Assembly (NCBI RefSeq): GCF_017356015.1
Contig: NZ_JAFIQV010000018.1
Span: 1 to 39,336, forward strand
Source of the DNA: Azospirillum sp. SYSU D00513
GTDB lineage: Bacteria; Pseudomonadota; Alphaproteobacteria; Azospirillales; Azospirillaceae
Length of the DNA stretch: 39,336 nt
Direction: 5' to 3'
Of the stretch, positions 31,529 to 39,314 are shown piece after piece; within the stretch, counting starts at the first letter, position 1; every line of letters starts with the position of its first letter. The notes beneath the pieces were generated by a model, which saw only the letters and a program-made list of their open reading frames with translations, was not told the DNA's origin and did not search any database. A program made the translations under genes and the position numbers.

Positions 31529-32005
31529 ATGTCAAACGCATCCGCTCCCGATCCATCTCCGGTTCCCTTCTCGACCACGCTGCTGGTCCGCGACAGCTGC
31601 CTATGCCTGCACGTCCAGCGCGCGGCCCGCGCGCTCGCCCGCCGTTTCGAGGAGGCCTTCCGCCCCTTCGACCTGACCAACGGGCAATTTTCCCTGATGA
31701 TGTCCCTCAACCGGCCGGAGCCGCCGACCATGGGTTCCGTCGCTTCCCTGCTCGCCATGGACCGCACCACGCTGACGGCGGCGCTGAAGCCGCTGGAGCG
31801 GCGTGGGCTGGTCTGCGTCATGGTGGACGGAAAGGACCGCCGGGGCCGGCGCCTCTTCCTCACGCCCCAGGGCATGGACCTGCTGGCGAAGGCCGCCCCG
31901 GTCTGGGCCGCCACCCACGCGGAGGTCGAGGCGTCGCTCGGCACCCTGTCGCCCGGCGCGCTCTCCCCCGGCGATCTCCGGGCGGCGCTGCTCGCCCTGT
32001 CCTGA
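31529..32005 (+). CDS. MarR-family transcriptional regulator
   Basis: A protein of 158 residues. A helix near residue 21-40 carries two Cys (DSCLCLHVQRAARALARR), then the winged helix core (NGQFSLMMSLNRPEPPTMGSVASLLAMDRTTLTAALKPLERRGLVCVMVDGKDRRGRR, residues 51-108). Cys22 and Cys24 could act as redox switches, as in some MarR members; this is inference. It sits divergent from the DUF1579/VOC pair, with a palindrome inside its own promoter. Confidence 0.85.
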   Translation: MSNASAPDPSPVPFSTTLLVRDSCLCLHVQRAARALARRFEEAFRPFDLTNGQFSLMMSLNRPEPPTMGSVASLLAMDRTTLTAALKPLERRGLVCVMVDGKDRRGRRLFLTPQGMDLLAKAAPVWAATHAEVEASLGTLSPGALSPGDLRAALLALS

Positions 32006-32066
32006 CGGGCGCGCCCGGCGTGCGTGGAACCCTCGGCGCGCCCCGTCCGTTTCCCAGGGGAACACC

Positions 32067-32102
32067 ATGCTGAATGAAGCAAGGACGGAGACGAGACCAT
32101 GA
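32067..32102 (+). CDS. 11-codon leader ORF upstream of the PepSY gene
   Basis: Starts behind AGGGGA (32056-32061) with 5 nt spacing and ends in an ATGA overlap with the PepSY gene start at 32099. Possible translational-coupling leader. Could be chance. Confidence 0.35.
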   Translation: MLNEARTETRP

Positions 32103-32617
32103 ACACGCACCACCGCCTGACCCTGCTGGCCGGCGCGGCCATGCTCCTGGCGACGCCGGTGCTGGCCGCCGACCAGGACGACGTCCGCGCCCTCGAACAG
32201 GCGAAGGTTTCGCTGACCCAGGCCATCGACATCGCCGCTCGCCAGGGCAACGGGGTGGCCATCGACGCGGAGTTCGAGGAAGAGGACGGGCGCGGCGCCT
32301 ACGAGGTGAAGGTGCTGGGCGACGGCACGCTCGTCACCTACACGCTGGATGCCGAGAGCGGGTCGGTGACCGATACCGAGAACGAACGGATCGAGCAGTA
32401 TTTCACGCGGCTCAAGCCGGCGGACCTCCAGAACGCCCGAACGACTCTCGGCCAGGCGATCGGCATGGCCGAGCAGCGCGCCGGCGGCAAGGCGCTCGAT
32501 GCCGAGGTCGAGCGTGAGGGCGACCATGTGGAGTATGAGGTGACCGTCGCCCGGCCGGACGGCAGTTCCCAGGAGATCCGCATCAACGGGGCCAGCGGTC
32601 AGGTCGCCGAACGCTGA
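32099..32617 (+). CDS. Exported PepSY-domain protein, two repeats
   Basis: A protein of 172 residues. Signal peptide 1-23 (LLATPVLAA). Two PepSY repeats: about 35-95 (AKVSLTQAIDIAARQGNGVAIDAEFEEEDGRGAYEVKVL, residues 36-74) and about 115-170 (TTLGQAIGMAEQRAGGKALDAEVEREGDHVEYEVTV). PepSY domains inhibit or shield extracytoplasmic peptidases or act as scaffolds. The protein is periplasmic. GGAG precedes the start. Confidence 0.85.
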   Translation: MNTHHRLTLLAGAAMLLATPVLAADQDDVRALEQAKVSLTQAIDIAARQGNGVAIDAEFEEEDGRGAYEVKVLGDGTLVTYTLDAESGSVTDTENERIEQYFTRLKPADLQNARTTLGQAIGMAEQRAGGKALDAEVEREGDHVEYEVTVARPDGSSQEIRINGASGQVAER

Positions 32618-32624
32618 GACGGCG

Positions 32625-32647
32625 CGGCCTCCGGGCCGGTTCTCTTA
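32625..32647 (+). terminator. Weak terminator after the PepSY gene
   Basis: CGGCC-TCCG-GGCCG (32625-32638), then a pyrimidine-rich TTCTCTT. A short stem. Confidence 0.4.
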
Positions 32648-32655
32648 GGAAGGGG

Positions 32656-32766
32656 GGTGGACGGATCCAGTCCGCGACACCAGATCACCTTCCGTTGACG
32701 CCTTGATTGGGCGTTTCCTCCCTAGACTTCGGGCCGTCGGCGACCATGCCGGCGGCCTTTTCTTTT
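32656..32766 (+). ncRNA. alpha-r8 (suhB/MmgR-like) small RNA, copy 2
   Basis: 5' hairpin GTGGAC/GTCCGC (32657-32675). The single-stranded block at 32707-32729 contains GCGTTTCCTCCCTAGACTT, identical to copy 1. The terminator GGCCG...CGGCC (32732-32757) is followed by TTTTCTTTTT. The 5' boundary is uncertain because no good promoter is seen. Same architecture as copy 1 although hairpins differ in sequence, so structure is conserved. Confidence 0.72.
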
Positions 32767-32798
32767 TGGCTCCGCGCCCCGCTCGGCGCACGCCCGTT

Positions 32799-33335
32799 TC
32801 AGCGTGCAACCGAATAGGAGGCGGCCAGGATGGCTTCCACCCGGCCGTTCCGGCCGCAGGGAAGGAGCAGCCTTGCCAGCGACCGGCTCGCGCCGCTTCC
32901 GGACGCGTCGGGACGTCCGTCCCGTGCCGTGCCGTCCTCCACCATCGGGCCGGGGGAGAGCGTGTAGCTCGGCCGCCCGGTGCGGACGCAATGCTCGTAG
33001 CTTTCCAGCAGCCATTTCAGCCCGAGCCTGGGCAGCACCTCGTCCAGGAAGCGGCCCGTCAGGTCATGTTCGTAGACCTGGAAGAGGTCTCCGCCGACCC
33101 AGCTCACGCGGAACCGGTCGGAGAGGAAGTCCCGCTCGCTCACGCACAGGTGCCCCCACCAGCGGATCAGCCCCTCGGTCATCAGCTCCTGATAGCTGGG
33201 CATCGGCGAGGAGCGGCGACTCTGGTCCCAGAAACCGTAGAGGCCGACCAGGGGGCCGGACAGCGTTCCCCTGGCGATGAGCGTTTCCAGTCCGGTCCGA
33301 TGCAAGGCCGCGCTGCGCGTCGCGTCGCTTTTCAT
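32799..33335 (-). CDS. PAS_5-type PAS-domain protein
   Basis: A protein of 178 residues, ATG at 33335. The fold pattern PSYQELMTEGLIRWWGHLCVSERDFLSDRFRVSWVGGDLFQVYEHDLTGRFLDEVLP (residues 46-101) matches the PF07310 (PAS_5) proteins, which are numerous in Rhodospirillales. The 3' half holds CxRxGRPSYTLSPGPM and LLPCGRNGRVEAILAA. No output domain, so a partner may be needed. The ligand is unknown. Confidence 0.82.
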   Translation of the reverse strand: MKSDATRSAALHRTGLETLIARGTLSGPLVGLYGFWDQSRRSSPMPSYQELMTEGLIRWWGHLCVSERDFLSDRFRVSWVGGDLFQVYEHDLTGRFLDEVLPRLGLKWLLESYEHCVRTGRPSYTLSPGPMVEDGTARDGRPDASGSGASRSLARLLLPCGRNGRVEAILAASYSVAR

Positions 33336-33758
33336 GCCTGTCGTCTTGTCCGGGGTGGGGTGCGGAGAAGCCTCGGTCCCGAATGGGCCGGCGGCACAAT
33401 GCCGCAGCCCGAGAGCCGGGTCGAGAGGATAGATCTCCTGGACGGTGGATCTCCCCGACAGCAGGTCCCGTGAAGCCGCTCAGCCGCCGCGATGCGGGAG
33501 GCATTCCGCCAAACGGAAAAACACATTCCGATAACCATCCGCGCCGCCACCCATGATACGAAAGTATTGTGTTTGCCTCCTTGACGGGCAGGGTGGGGAT
33601 CATGGTGAGACAAGACGGGCAGGGACCTGGTGTCCGCAGCTTCGCCGCGCGAGTTGCGGGCGGGTCCAGCTTCCACAAGGTGGAAAAGAAGGGCGTTCGA
33701 CGCTCATTTCCTTCGGCATTTGACGCGGCAGGAGCGATGATCCGTTTGCGATCTCGCG
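33336..33758. other. Gap before the third sRNA candidate
   Basis: About 420 bp with no supportable gene; short frames lack good starts. Probably carries the promoter of the PAS gene on the left. Confidence 0.4.
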
Positions 33759-33819
33759 ACGCTTATGCGTGCGATTTCCTCCAAGCAACTTCCCGCGGGC
33801 TTGCCCGCGGGACTTTTTT
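33759..33819 (+). ncRNA. Possible third, diverged alpha-r8-like sRNA or 5' leader
   Basis: ACGC-TTAT-GCGT hairpin (33759-33770), then GCGATTTCCTCCAAGCAACTT-like block (33771-33791), then a perfect terminator CCCGCGGGC/GCCCGCGGG (33792-33811) with six U. The order hairpin, TTTCCTCC, terminator is that of the other two copies, but the final C of the 10-mer is lost. The terminator itself is certain. Confidence 0.45.
33792..33819 (+). terminator. Rho-independent terminator
   Basis: CCCGCGGGC (33792-33800), TT, GCCCGCGGG (33803-33811), AC, TTTTTT. A 9-bp perfect stem 61 bp before the next gene's ATG, so it ends something upstream, most likely the sRNA candidate. Confidence 0.85.
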
Positions 33820-33879
33820 GCTTTCCGCGATTTGCCGTCGTGCCGGCCCGGTCTTGGCCTCGAATGCGGGAGGCCGGCC

Positions 33880-34248
33880 ATGAGCGTGGCCCCGGAACTC
33901 CTCGAGGTGAGCCTCCTAGCCATCGCCGGCCTGGACCTTTCCCCTGGTGAATTGCCCGGCGATCCGCCCGAGCTGACCGATGCCCAGGCGCGCGGCCTCG
34001 CCGCCGTGGTGGAGGGGAGCGTCTACCGCTATATCCCGATGGGCAACCGCCCGATGCGCTGGATCGGCGCGCACAGCGTCCTGATGCGGCGCATGATCGC
34101 CACCGGCCTCGTGAACGTCGCCGACCCGGCCCCGACCGGACGGCAGGCGGTGCTGATCACCAACCTCGGTCGGCGCGCCCTGGAACGGCACCGGGGCGAC
34201 GAGATCCTCGCCGATCTGGATCAGCCGGGAGCGGGCGCCCGGCGCTGA
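33880..34248 (+). CDS. Hypothetical protein with HTH-like C-terminus
   Basis: A protein of 122 residues. ATG at 33880 follows GGGAGG. The segment RWIGAHSVLMRRMIATGLVNVADPAPTGRQAVLITNLGRRALERHRG (residues 60-106) resembles the winged-helix wing of small regulators, with ALERHRG as terminal helix. No family is recognised. It may be a small DNA-binding or phage-like protein. Confidence 0.6.
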   Translation: MSVAPELLEVSLLAIAGLDLSPGELPGDPPELTDAQARGLAAVVEGSVYRYIPMGNRPMRWIGAHSVLMRRMIATGLVNVADPAPTGRQAVLITNLGRRALERHRGDEILADLDQPGAGARR

Positions 34249-34302
34249 CCGGGCGGGTTGCTGCGGCCCCGCCTTGTTCCCCGCCGCCCGCCCGCCGCGC
34301 GG

Positions 34303-34782
34303 TCAGTGGAACAGGCCGTACGCCAGCCCGACGATGACGCCGGTCCCGGCGGCGACCAGGACGGCGTCGGTGCCCACCCTGACCCAGTGATGGCCCCGCG
34401 GCGGCCTGCGGAGATGATGGGCGGCGGGATGAGCGATGACGCGGCCCCGCGTCCGGTAGGCCGAGGGCAGCCGCTCTCCGACGCTCCAGCGCCCCTTGGG
34501 CGCATGACCCCGGTTGACATGCTCCGTAGTGCGATGCTCGTTCCGGCGTTCCACGTGGCGGTGCGCGGGCGCCTCGCGGTCCCGGTCGTGCCCCTCATGG
34601 CCGCGCCATTGCGAGTCGTGCCGCGCGGTCTGGAAGGCCGCCACATGGGCGAAGGGAGCGCCGGCTTCCTGCCGAAGGGGCTGTGCGGCCGCCGATGAGG
34701 CTCCCGGCGCGCCGAGTGTTCCGGTGAAGGCGGCCAGCGCGGCCATGGCGAGAATGGCGGGCTTCAGGAAAGCGGATTTCAT
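34303..34782 (-). CDS. RcnB-family periplasmic protein, nickel/cobalt homeostasis
   Basis: A protein of 159 residues, ATG at 34782 with AGGGGA 8 nt upstream (34791 is an alternative). Signal peptide about 1-33. The middle is His/Arg-rich (HDSQWRGHEGHDRDRE). The C-terminus has the RcnB pattern WSVGERLPSAYR...RRPPRGHHWVRVGTDAVLVAAGTGVIVGL, with a final hydrophobic segment. RcnB is needed for Ni/Co homeostasis in E. coli. The distance to the metal island (30 kb) means it is a separate unit. Confidence 0.78.
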   Translation of the reverse strand: MKSAFLKPAILAMAALAAFTGTLGAPGASSAAAQPLRQEAGAPFAHVAAFQTARHDSQWRGHEGHDRDREAPAHRHVERRNEHRTTEHVNRGHAPKGRWSVGERLPSAYRTRGRVIAHPAAHHLRRPPRGHHWVRVGTDAVLVAAGTGVIVGLAYGLFH

Positions 34783-34909
34783 GGGCGTCATCCCCTGGCG
34801 AAAGGTCCGGTCGTCCGGACCAGGCCAGGATGCTCCCGCTCCTTTGCCGGATCATGTCCGCCACCCCGCCTTCGGGTAACAGCGTGTAACGGCTTTCCCG
34901 GTCCTTTTC

Positions 34910-34978
34910 GGCCGTGCCGTTCCCTTTTCCGGCCGTTCCCTTCTCCGGCCGTGCCGTGCCGTGCCGTGCCGTTCCGCG
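34910..34978. repeat. Low-complexity CCGTGCC/TTCCC tandem tract
   Basis: Repeated GCCGTGCCGT and CCGGCCGTTCCC units. Probably non-coding slippage tract; not conserved enough to name. Confidence 0.6.
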
Positions 34979-35003
34979 CCCGGCATCCGGCCCTCCGGCA
35001 ACC

Positions 35004-35240
35004 TCAGCCGCCGGTGCCGCGCCGCGCCTTCTCTTCCTGAAGCATCCGGATGACGTTGCGCGTCCCTTCCGCGTCCGACAGGCGCAGAAGACGGACCGAC
35101 GCCCGCTGCGCCTGGTTCGCGTAGGCTTCCTGGATCTCCAGAAGCCCGGCGGCTTCCTTCAGCTCATGGTCGAGCTGCTCGTCGGTCAGTTTCTCCAGCG
35201 ACTCCGCCGAATACGGGGTGCCAAGCTCTTGATCGGGCAT
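35004..35240 (-). CDS. Small helical hypothetical protein
   Basis: A protein of 78 residues. AAAGGAG lies 6 nt before the ATG at 35240, a very good ribosome binding site. Sequence from SAESLEKLTDEQLDHELKEAAGLLEIQEAYANQAQ (residues 11-45) is an acidic, strongly helical, probably coiled-coil stretch; the rest is Arg/Lys-rich and helical. No family is recognised. It stands alone between the RcnB-like gene and the channel gene. Confidence 0.7.
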   Translation of the reverse strand: MPDQELGTPYSAESLEKLTDEQLDHELKEAAGLLEIQEAYANQAQRASVRLLRLSDAEGTRNVIRMLQEEKARRGTGG

Positions 35241-35648
35241 GAGGCGTCTCCTTTGCTTGCCGGCGAGATTGCCCGCGGCGCCCGCTCTTCCGCAAGCGCC
35301 CGCAAGGGGAAACGCCTATGGCGTGCCCTCGGCCCGCCGCTCTGCCCTTCGGCTTGGCCGAAACGGGGAGGTTTAGGCCCCACGTCGGGGCGCGGAAGCG
35401 TGTTGTCAGGGTGCCGCAGTTACCGTCGGAGGCATTTCAGCCCCGTCACGGCGCTGAAAGACGTGAAACAGGATTTGCTTCAATTTGTCTGTATCGCACG
35501 CGAAAGGGCTAGGTCATTCTGGCCGGCGATCCGGCGCGCCTGCGCCGGTGCGTCCTCATGGCCGGCGCGCCGCCGGTTCCTCAACGCGGTGCCGCCGCCG
35601 CCCGGCGGAGGTGCCGCCTGCCGTGTTCCACCGGGCGGGAAAACAGAG
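35241..35648. other. Region upstream of the channel gene
   Basis: 408 bp. No other gene; promoters of the flanking genes must lie here, but no good -35/-10 pair stands out. Confidence 0.4.
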
Positions 35649-36506
35649 ATGCCCATCCTCAGGTCCATCATCGAAAGCCGCGGCTTCCAGAACTTCGTCG
35701 TCGCGGCGATCCTCGTCAACGCCGCCGTCCTCGGCCTCCAGAGCATCAAGAGCCTGCCGCCGGCCCTCGCCTCGCTGCTGCACATCATCGACGCGCTCTG
35801 CCTGGTCGTCTTCACCGTCGAGATCGCCCTGAAGCTGGCGGTCGTCCGGCTCGGCTTCTTCCGGAGCGGCTGGAACATCTTCGACCTCGCGGTCGTTGCG
35901 ATCTCGCTCGCCCCGGACAGCGGCGGGCTGTCGGTGCTGCGCGCCCTGCGCGTGCTGCGGCTCATGCGGCTCGTCTCCGCCGTGCCGTCGCTGCGCCGCG
36001 TGGTCACGGGCATGTTCTCCGCCCTTCCCGGCGTCGGCTCGGTCGGCGGCGTCCTGCTGGTGATGTTCTATGTTGCCGCCATCATGGGGAACAGCTTCTT
36101 CGGCGAATCCGTGCCGGAGCGCTTCGGCGACCTTCCCATCACCTTCCTGACGCTGTTCAAGATGATGACGCTGGAGGGCTGGCCCGACATCGCCGACGAG
36201 GTGATGCAGCATCACCCCTACGCCTGGGCCTTCTTCATCCCCTTCATCATCATGACCACCTTCACGACCCTCAACCTGCTGTTCGGCATCATCGTGAACG
36301 CCATGGAAGAGGCCAAGGAGGAGGAGGCGCGCGAGAAGCTCGCCGCCCAAGGCATCGAGGTGACCGAGGAGTCGAGCGAGATGCGCCTCGCGAAGATCGA
36401 GTCGGAGGTCCGCGAGATGAACGAAAAGCTGGAGCAGATCCGATTGGCCGTGCTGGCCGACCGGGCCGCCCCCGCCAGGGAGGAGCGGCAGCCGGTTCCG
36501 GCCTGA
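35649..36506 (+). CDS. Voltage-gated ion channel, BacNav/CavMr-like
   Basis: A protein of 285 residues, six membrane helices plus a C-terminal coiled coil (about 240-275). S4 carries Arg98, 101, 104 and 107 at three-residue spacing (RALRVLRLMRLV), so voltage sensing is expected. The pore filter is TLEGWPD (174-180), where BacNav channels have TLESW; S6 ends FGIIVNAMEEAKEEE. The homotetramer would gate Na+ or Ca2+. Gly at filter position 4 and Asp at position 7 recall the Ca2+-selective CavMr. The ATG at 35649 follows GGGA with 8 nt spacing. Confidence 0.88.
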   Translation: MPILRSIIESRGFQNFVVAAILVNAAVLGLQSIKSLPPALASLLHIIDALCLVVFTVEIALKLAVVRLGFFRSGWNIFDLAVVAISLAPDSGGLSVLRALRVLRLMRLVSAVPSLRRVVTGMFSALPGVGSVGGVLLVMFYVAAIMGNSFFGESVPERFGDLPITFLTLFKMMTLEGWPDIADEVMQHHPYAWAFFIPFIIMTTFTTLNLLFGIIVNAMEEAKEEEAREKLAAQGIEVTEESSEMRLAKIESEVREMNEKLEQIRLAVLADRAAPAREERQPVPA

Positions 36507-36528
36507 CCCTCTTCCAGTTCCGGGTCAG
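36503..36528. terminator. Bidirectional hairpin between convergent genes
   Basis: CTGACCC (36503-36509) pairs with GGGTCAG (36522-36528). It overlaps both stop codons. No U-run, so it may work weakly on either strand. Confidence 0.4.
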
Positions 36529-37256
36529 CCCTCGCCGTCATCGCCCCACAGCCGCTCCACCTCGCGCTCGATGCCGAGGAACGCGTTCAGGAACTGGGGA
36601 TCGAACTGGCCGGGGCTGGTCCGCCCATCCCCGTTGCGCAGGATGTGCATCGCTTCGTCATGGGACAGGCCGCGCTTGTAGGGCCGTCCCTGGCGAAGCG
36701 CGTCGTAGACATCGGCCACGGCGACGAGGCGGGCCTCCAGCGGGATGGCCTCGCCGGCCAGCCCGTCCGGATAGCCGCTGCCGTCGAAGGCCTCGTGATG
36801 CCAGCGGGCGATGGTGGCGGCCAGCCTCAGCACCGGCTCCTCGTGCCCCGACAGGATGGCCCCGCCCAGAACGGTGTGGTTCCGCAGCACCGCCCATTGC
36901 GCCGCGTCGAGCGGACCGGGCTTGAGCAGGATGGAGTCGGGCAGGGCGATCTTGCCGATGTCGTGCACCCCGGCGGCGCGTCCGATCGCCTCCACCTGCG
37001 CCGATCCGAAGCCCATCCGGTCGGCCAGCATCGACGACAGCCGCGCCACGCCCTCCTCGTGCAGCGACAGGGCGTGACCTTCCGTCAACGAGTCACGCGC
37101 CTGCACCGCCTTGGACAGGCAAATCAGCCCCGCCGGGGGCAAGCCCGCCAAGGGCAAGCCCGGTTGCGTGATCGTCGCGGCCGGCGCCTCGAAGCGCGGG
37201 CGGTGCGTCCCGATCACCGGGATGCCGCCGATTCCACTTAATCCGTCCTCCGGCAT
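36525..37256 (-). CDS. HD-GYP-domain phosphodiesterase, probable c-di-GMP hydrolase
   Basis: A protein of 243 residues. The ATG at 37256 follows GGAGGA with 5 nt spacing, preferred over 37331. Metal and signature residues: HDIGKIALPD, HHEAFDGSGYPDGLAGE (the GYP motif), DVYDALRQGRPYK. It should cleave c-di-GMP to GMP or pGpG. No receiver or sensor domain is fused; the N-terminal 60 residues are not a known module. It ends next to the channel gene in convergent orientation. Confidence 0.88.
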   Translation of the reverse strand: MPEDGLSGIGGIPVIGTHRPRFEAPAATITQPGLPLAGLPPAGLICLSKAVQARDSLTEGHALSLHEEGVARLSSMLADRMGFGSAQVEAIGRAAGVHDIGKIALPDSILLKPGPLDAAQWAVLRNHTVLGGAILSGHEEPVLRLAATIARWHHEAFDGSGYPDGLAGEAIPLEARLVAVADVYDALRQGRPYKRGLSHDEAMHILRNGDGRTSPGQFDPQFLNAFLGIEREVERLWGDDGEG

Positions 37257-37471
37257 GCGCGTCCTCCAATGCTCCGCGCAGACTGCGGCACCGGCCGGAC
37301 GGCTCCATTGATCCAGATCAGCGGCGAACAAGGTTTAGGCAAATTGTGGCTGTCCAGCGATCCCGGCACGGGGGCTATGGACGGAACGAACTGTCCGCCT
37401 GCGCCGCAAGCGTGCTAAGGCTCGCTGCCGGGCTGTCCTCCGGCGGACGGCAGGCAGAGGGTTCGGCGGCC

Positions 37472-38413
37472 ATGCGCACGCTCTACGTCACGGGTTGCAA
37501 CTCCGAATATTTCATAACCACGCTGGCCTTTCTGGAGAGCTTCGCCGACCGTTTTCCGACCGCCGACATGCGGGTTTGCGACTTCGGCATGACCGAGGGG
37601 CAAAGAGGTCTGCTTCGTGACGCCGGGCACCTGCTTGAACGGCCGCCGGAGCTTGTGCCGGGCGCTCATCCCTATCTTTGCAAGGCGCACCTGCTCGGCT
37701 ATCTCGGCGACGCTGCTTGGGACGCCGTGCTCTGGCTGGACAGCGACATCCTGCCTGGCACTCTCGATGCCGCCGCCGTGGAGGGTTTGGCCGACCGGCT
37801 CCGGGGTGCCGGAAAGCTCCTGGCGGCGACGGGGACGATCGACGGCCTGTCGGTCTCCGCCACCTTCGCCGATCTTCGCCGGAGAAACCACAGGATCACC
37901 CCGGCGGAACTCCTGTTCGAGCAGACCGGCGTGAACCGCAGCCATCCCTATCTCAGCGCCGGGCTGTTGCTTTTCGTCTCTCGGGACCTGCTGGCCGAAT
38001 GGGCGCCGGCGTGCCGCGCCGTGGCGCCGCACCCCCTCTGGGAACAGAATGTCCTGAACGCGCTGGTTTGGCGCGATCCGGGCACGGTCGAAGTGTTGGA
38101 TCCCTGGATTTGGCAGGTCTACGACGCCCCGCTGGCCGAGGTGCGGGTTCCCGACCCAGGCGATCCCCATGGCCTGATCCTTCGCGACCGACCTGTCATG
38201 ACCGTGCATGCGTCTTCGCATCAGGGGCACCATGTCGATGCCAGGATTGCGCTGAATTTTGGTGGCGAGCGTCTCGCCGGCCCCATGCGGACCTTCGCGA
38301 ATCCCGCGCTGCAACAGATCCATTTCAAGTTCCTGGCCGGCGCCGTGTCCCGGCGCCGCCACGCCCTGAGGGCCGCCGGTGTTCTGCGTCCGCAGAACGA
38401 GGGCGCCGTCTGA
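37472..38413 (+). CDS. Glycosyltransferase-like protein (GT-A fold, DSD motif)
   Basis: A protein of 313 residues, ATG at 37472 (MRTLYVTGCN). The nucleotide-sugar and metal motif LWLDSDILPG (DxD) is intact. An acceptor region reads SHPYLSAGLLLFVSRDLL, and HASSHQGHHVD lies near the end. Resembles GT8/GT24-like domains. It probably adds a sugar to a surface polysaccharide or lipid. No polysaccharide gene is adjacent. Confidence 0.7.
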   Translation: MRTLYVTGCNSEYFITTLAFLESFADRFPTADMRVCDFGMTEGQRGLLRDAGHLLERPPELVPGAHPYLCKAHLLGYLGDAAWDAVLWLDSDILPGTLDAAAVEGLADRLRGAGKLLAATGTIDGLSVSATFADLRRRNHRITPAELLFEQTGVNRSHPYLSAGLLLFVSRDLLAEWAPACRAVAPHPLWEQNVLNALVWRDPGTVEVLDPWIWQVYDAPLAEVRVPDPGDPHGLILRDRPVMTVHASSHQGHHVDARIALNFGGERLAGPMRTFANPALQQIHFKFLAGAVSRRRHALRAAGVLRPQNEGAV

Positions 38414-38423
38414 GGGAGGGGAG

Positions 38424-39269
38424 CTATCCGGCCATCCCGTCCAGCCACGCCTCCACCACCGCCGCGAAACCTTCCGGGTCCTGGTCGGGCCAGAGATGGC
38501 CGGCGCCTGGAATCGGACGGTGGCCGTTCCCGCCGATGCAGCGGGCCGCCGCCTGTGACGGGACGGTGAAGACCGGCCGCGACCGCTCTCCCCAGAGGAT
38601 CGTGACCGGGACGCGCAACGACGCCAGCTCGGCGCAGGTGATGGACGGGGGCGGTTCCTGGGCCAGGAGTGGCGGGAGGCTGTGGGCGTTGTCGCGCTGG
38701 ATGGCGCGGCATTCCTCGGGCTGGCGGTCGAAATGGCCGGGGCCGCCCGAGGCGTCGATCAGCCGGCGCATGGCCTCCTCCCGATCGCCCCGGCCGGCGG
38801 CCTCGAAGACCGGGCCGAACATCGCTCCGGCATCCCGCCCAAAGACCTCCAGCTCTTCCTCCGCCGTCACCCAGCTCGGCACGCCGGGCTCGTAGACCAG
38901 CATCCTGGCGAACAGGTCCGGGCGCGCCAGGGCCGCGAGCAGCGCCGCATGCCCGGCGTAGGACCAGGCCACGACCGCAGCCGGCCCGGCGCCCAGCGCC
39001 TCGCAGACGGCGATCAGGTCGGCCGCGTGCGTCGCCGTGCCGAAGGGAGGGCCATCGGCGCGCCAGGGCGCGGTGCCAAAGTAACGCTGGGTGTAGGCGA
39101 TGCAGCGGAAACGCCCCGCGAGCGCGGCACTCTGGCGCCGCCATGTCCGCAGATCGCCCAACGCCCCGTGCAGGAACAGGACGGGCGAGCCGGAGCCGGC
39201 ATCGGTGCAATCGAAAACGTCGGCACCGACGGTCAGGCGGTGGGCGGGCAGGGTGGGGAGGTCGATCAT
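38424..39269 (-). CDS. Alpha/beta hydrolase
   Basis: A protein of 281 residues, ATG at 39269 (MIDLPTLPAH). Oxyanion block LFLHGALGDLRTW, nucleophile region VVAWSYAGHAALL, where the usual GxSxG reads AWSYAG, and catalytic His in GAGHLWPDQDP. The acid residue after the strand TILWGE is replaced by Arg-Ser, so the acid may come from another position. Substrate unknown. Convergent with the glycosyltransferase gene. Confidence 0.82.
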   Translation of the reverse strand: MIDLPTLPAHRLTVGADVFDCTDAGSGSPVLFLHGALGDLRTWRRQSAALAGRFRCIAYTQRYFGTAPWRADGPPFGTATHAADLIAVCEALGAGPAAVVAWSYAGHAALLAALARPDLFARMLVYEPGVPSWVTAEEELEVFGRDAGAMFGPVFEAAGRGDREEAMRRLIDASGGPGHFDRQPEECRAIQRDNAHSLPPLLAQEPPPSITCAELASLRVPVTILWGERSRPVFTVPSQAAARCIGGNGHRPIPGAGHLWPDQDPEGFAAVVEAWLDGMAG

Positions 39270-39314
39270 GGGAGCGGTCCGGGATTGAAACGGCGCCATG
39301 CGCACAAAGCAAAA

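Noticed and set aside
32696..32720. TTGACG as a -35 box inside sRNA copy 2
   Set aside because: No -10 box at 16-18 bp spacing, and copy 1 lacks the hexamer.
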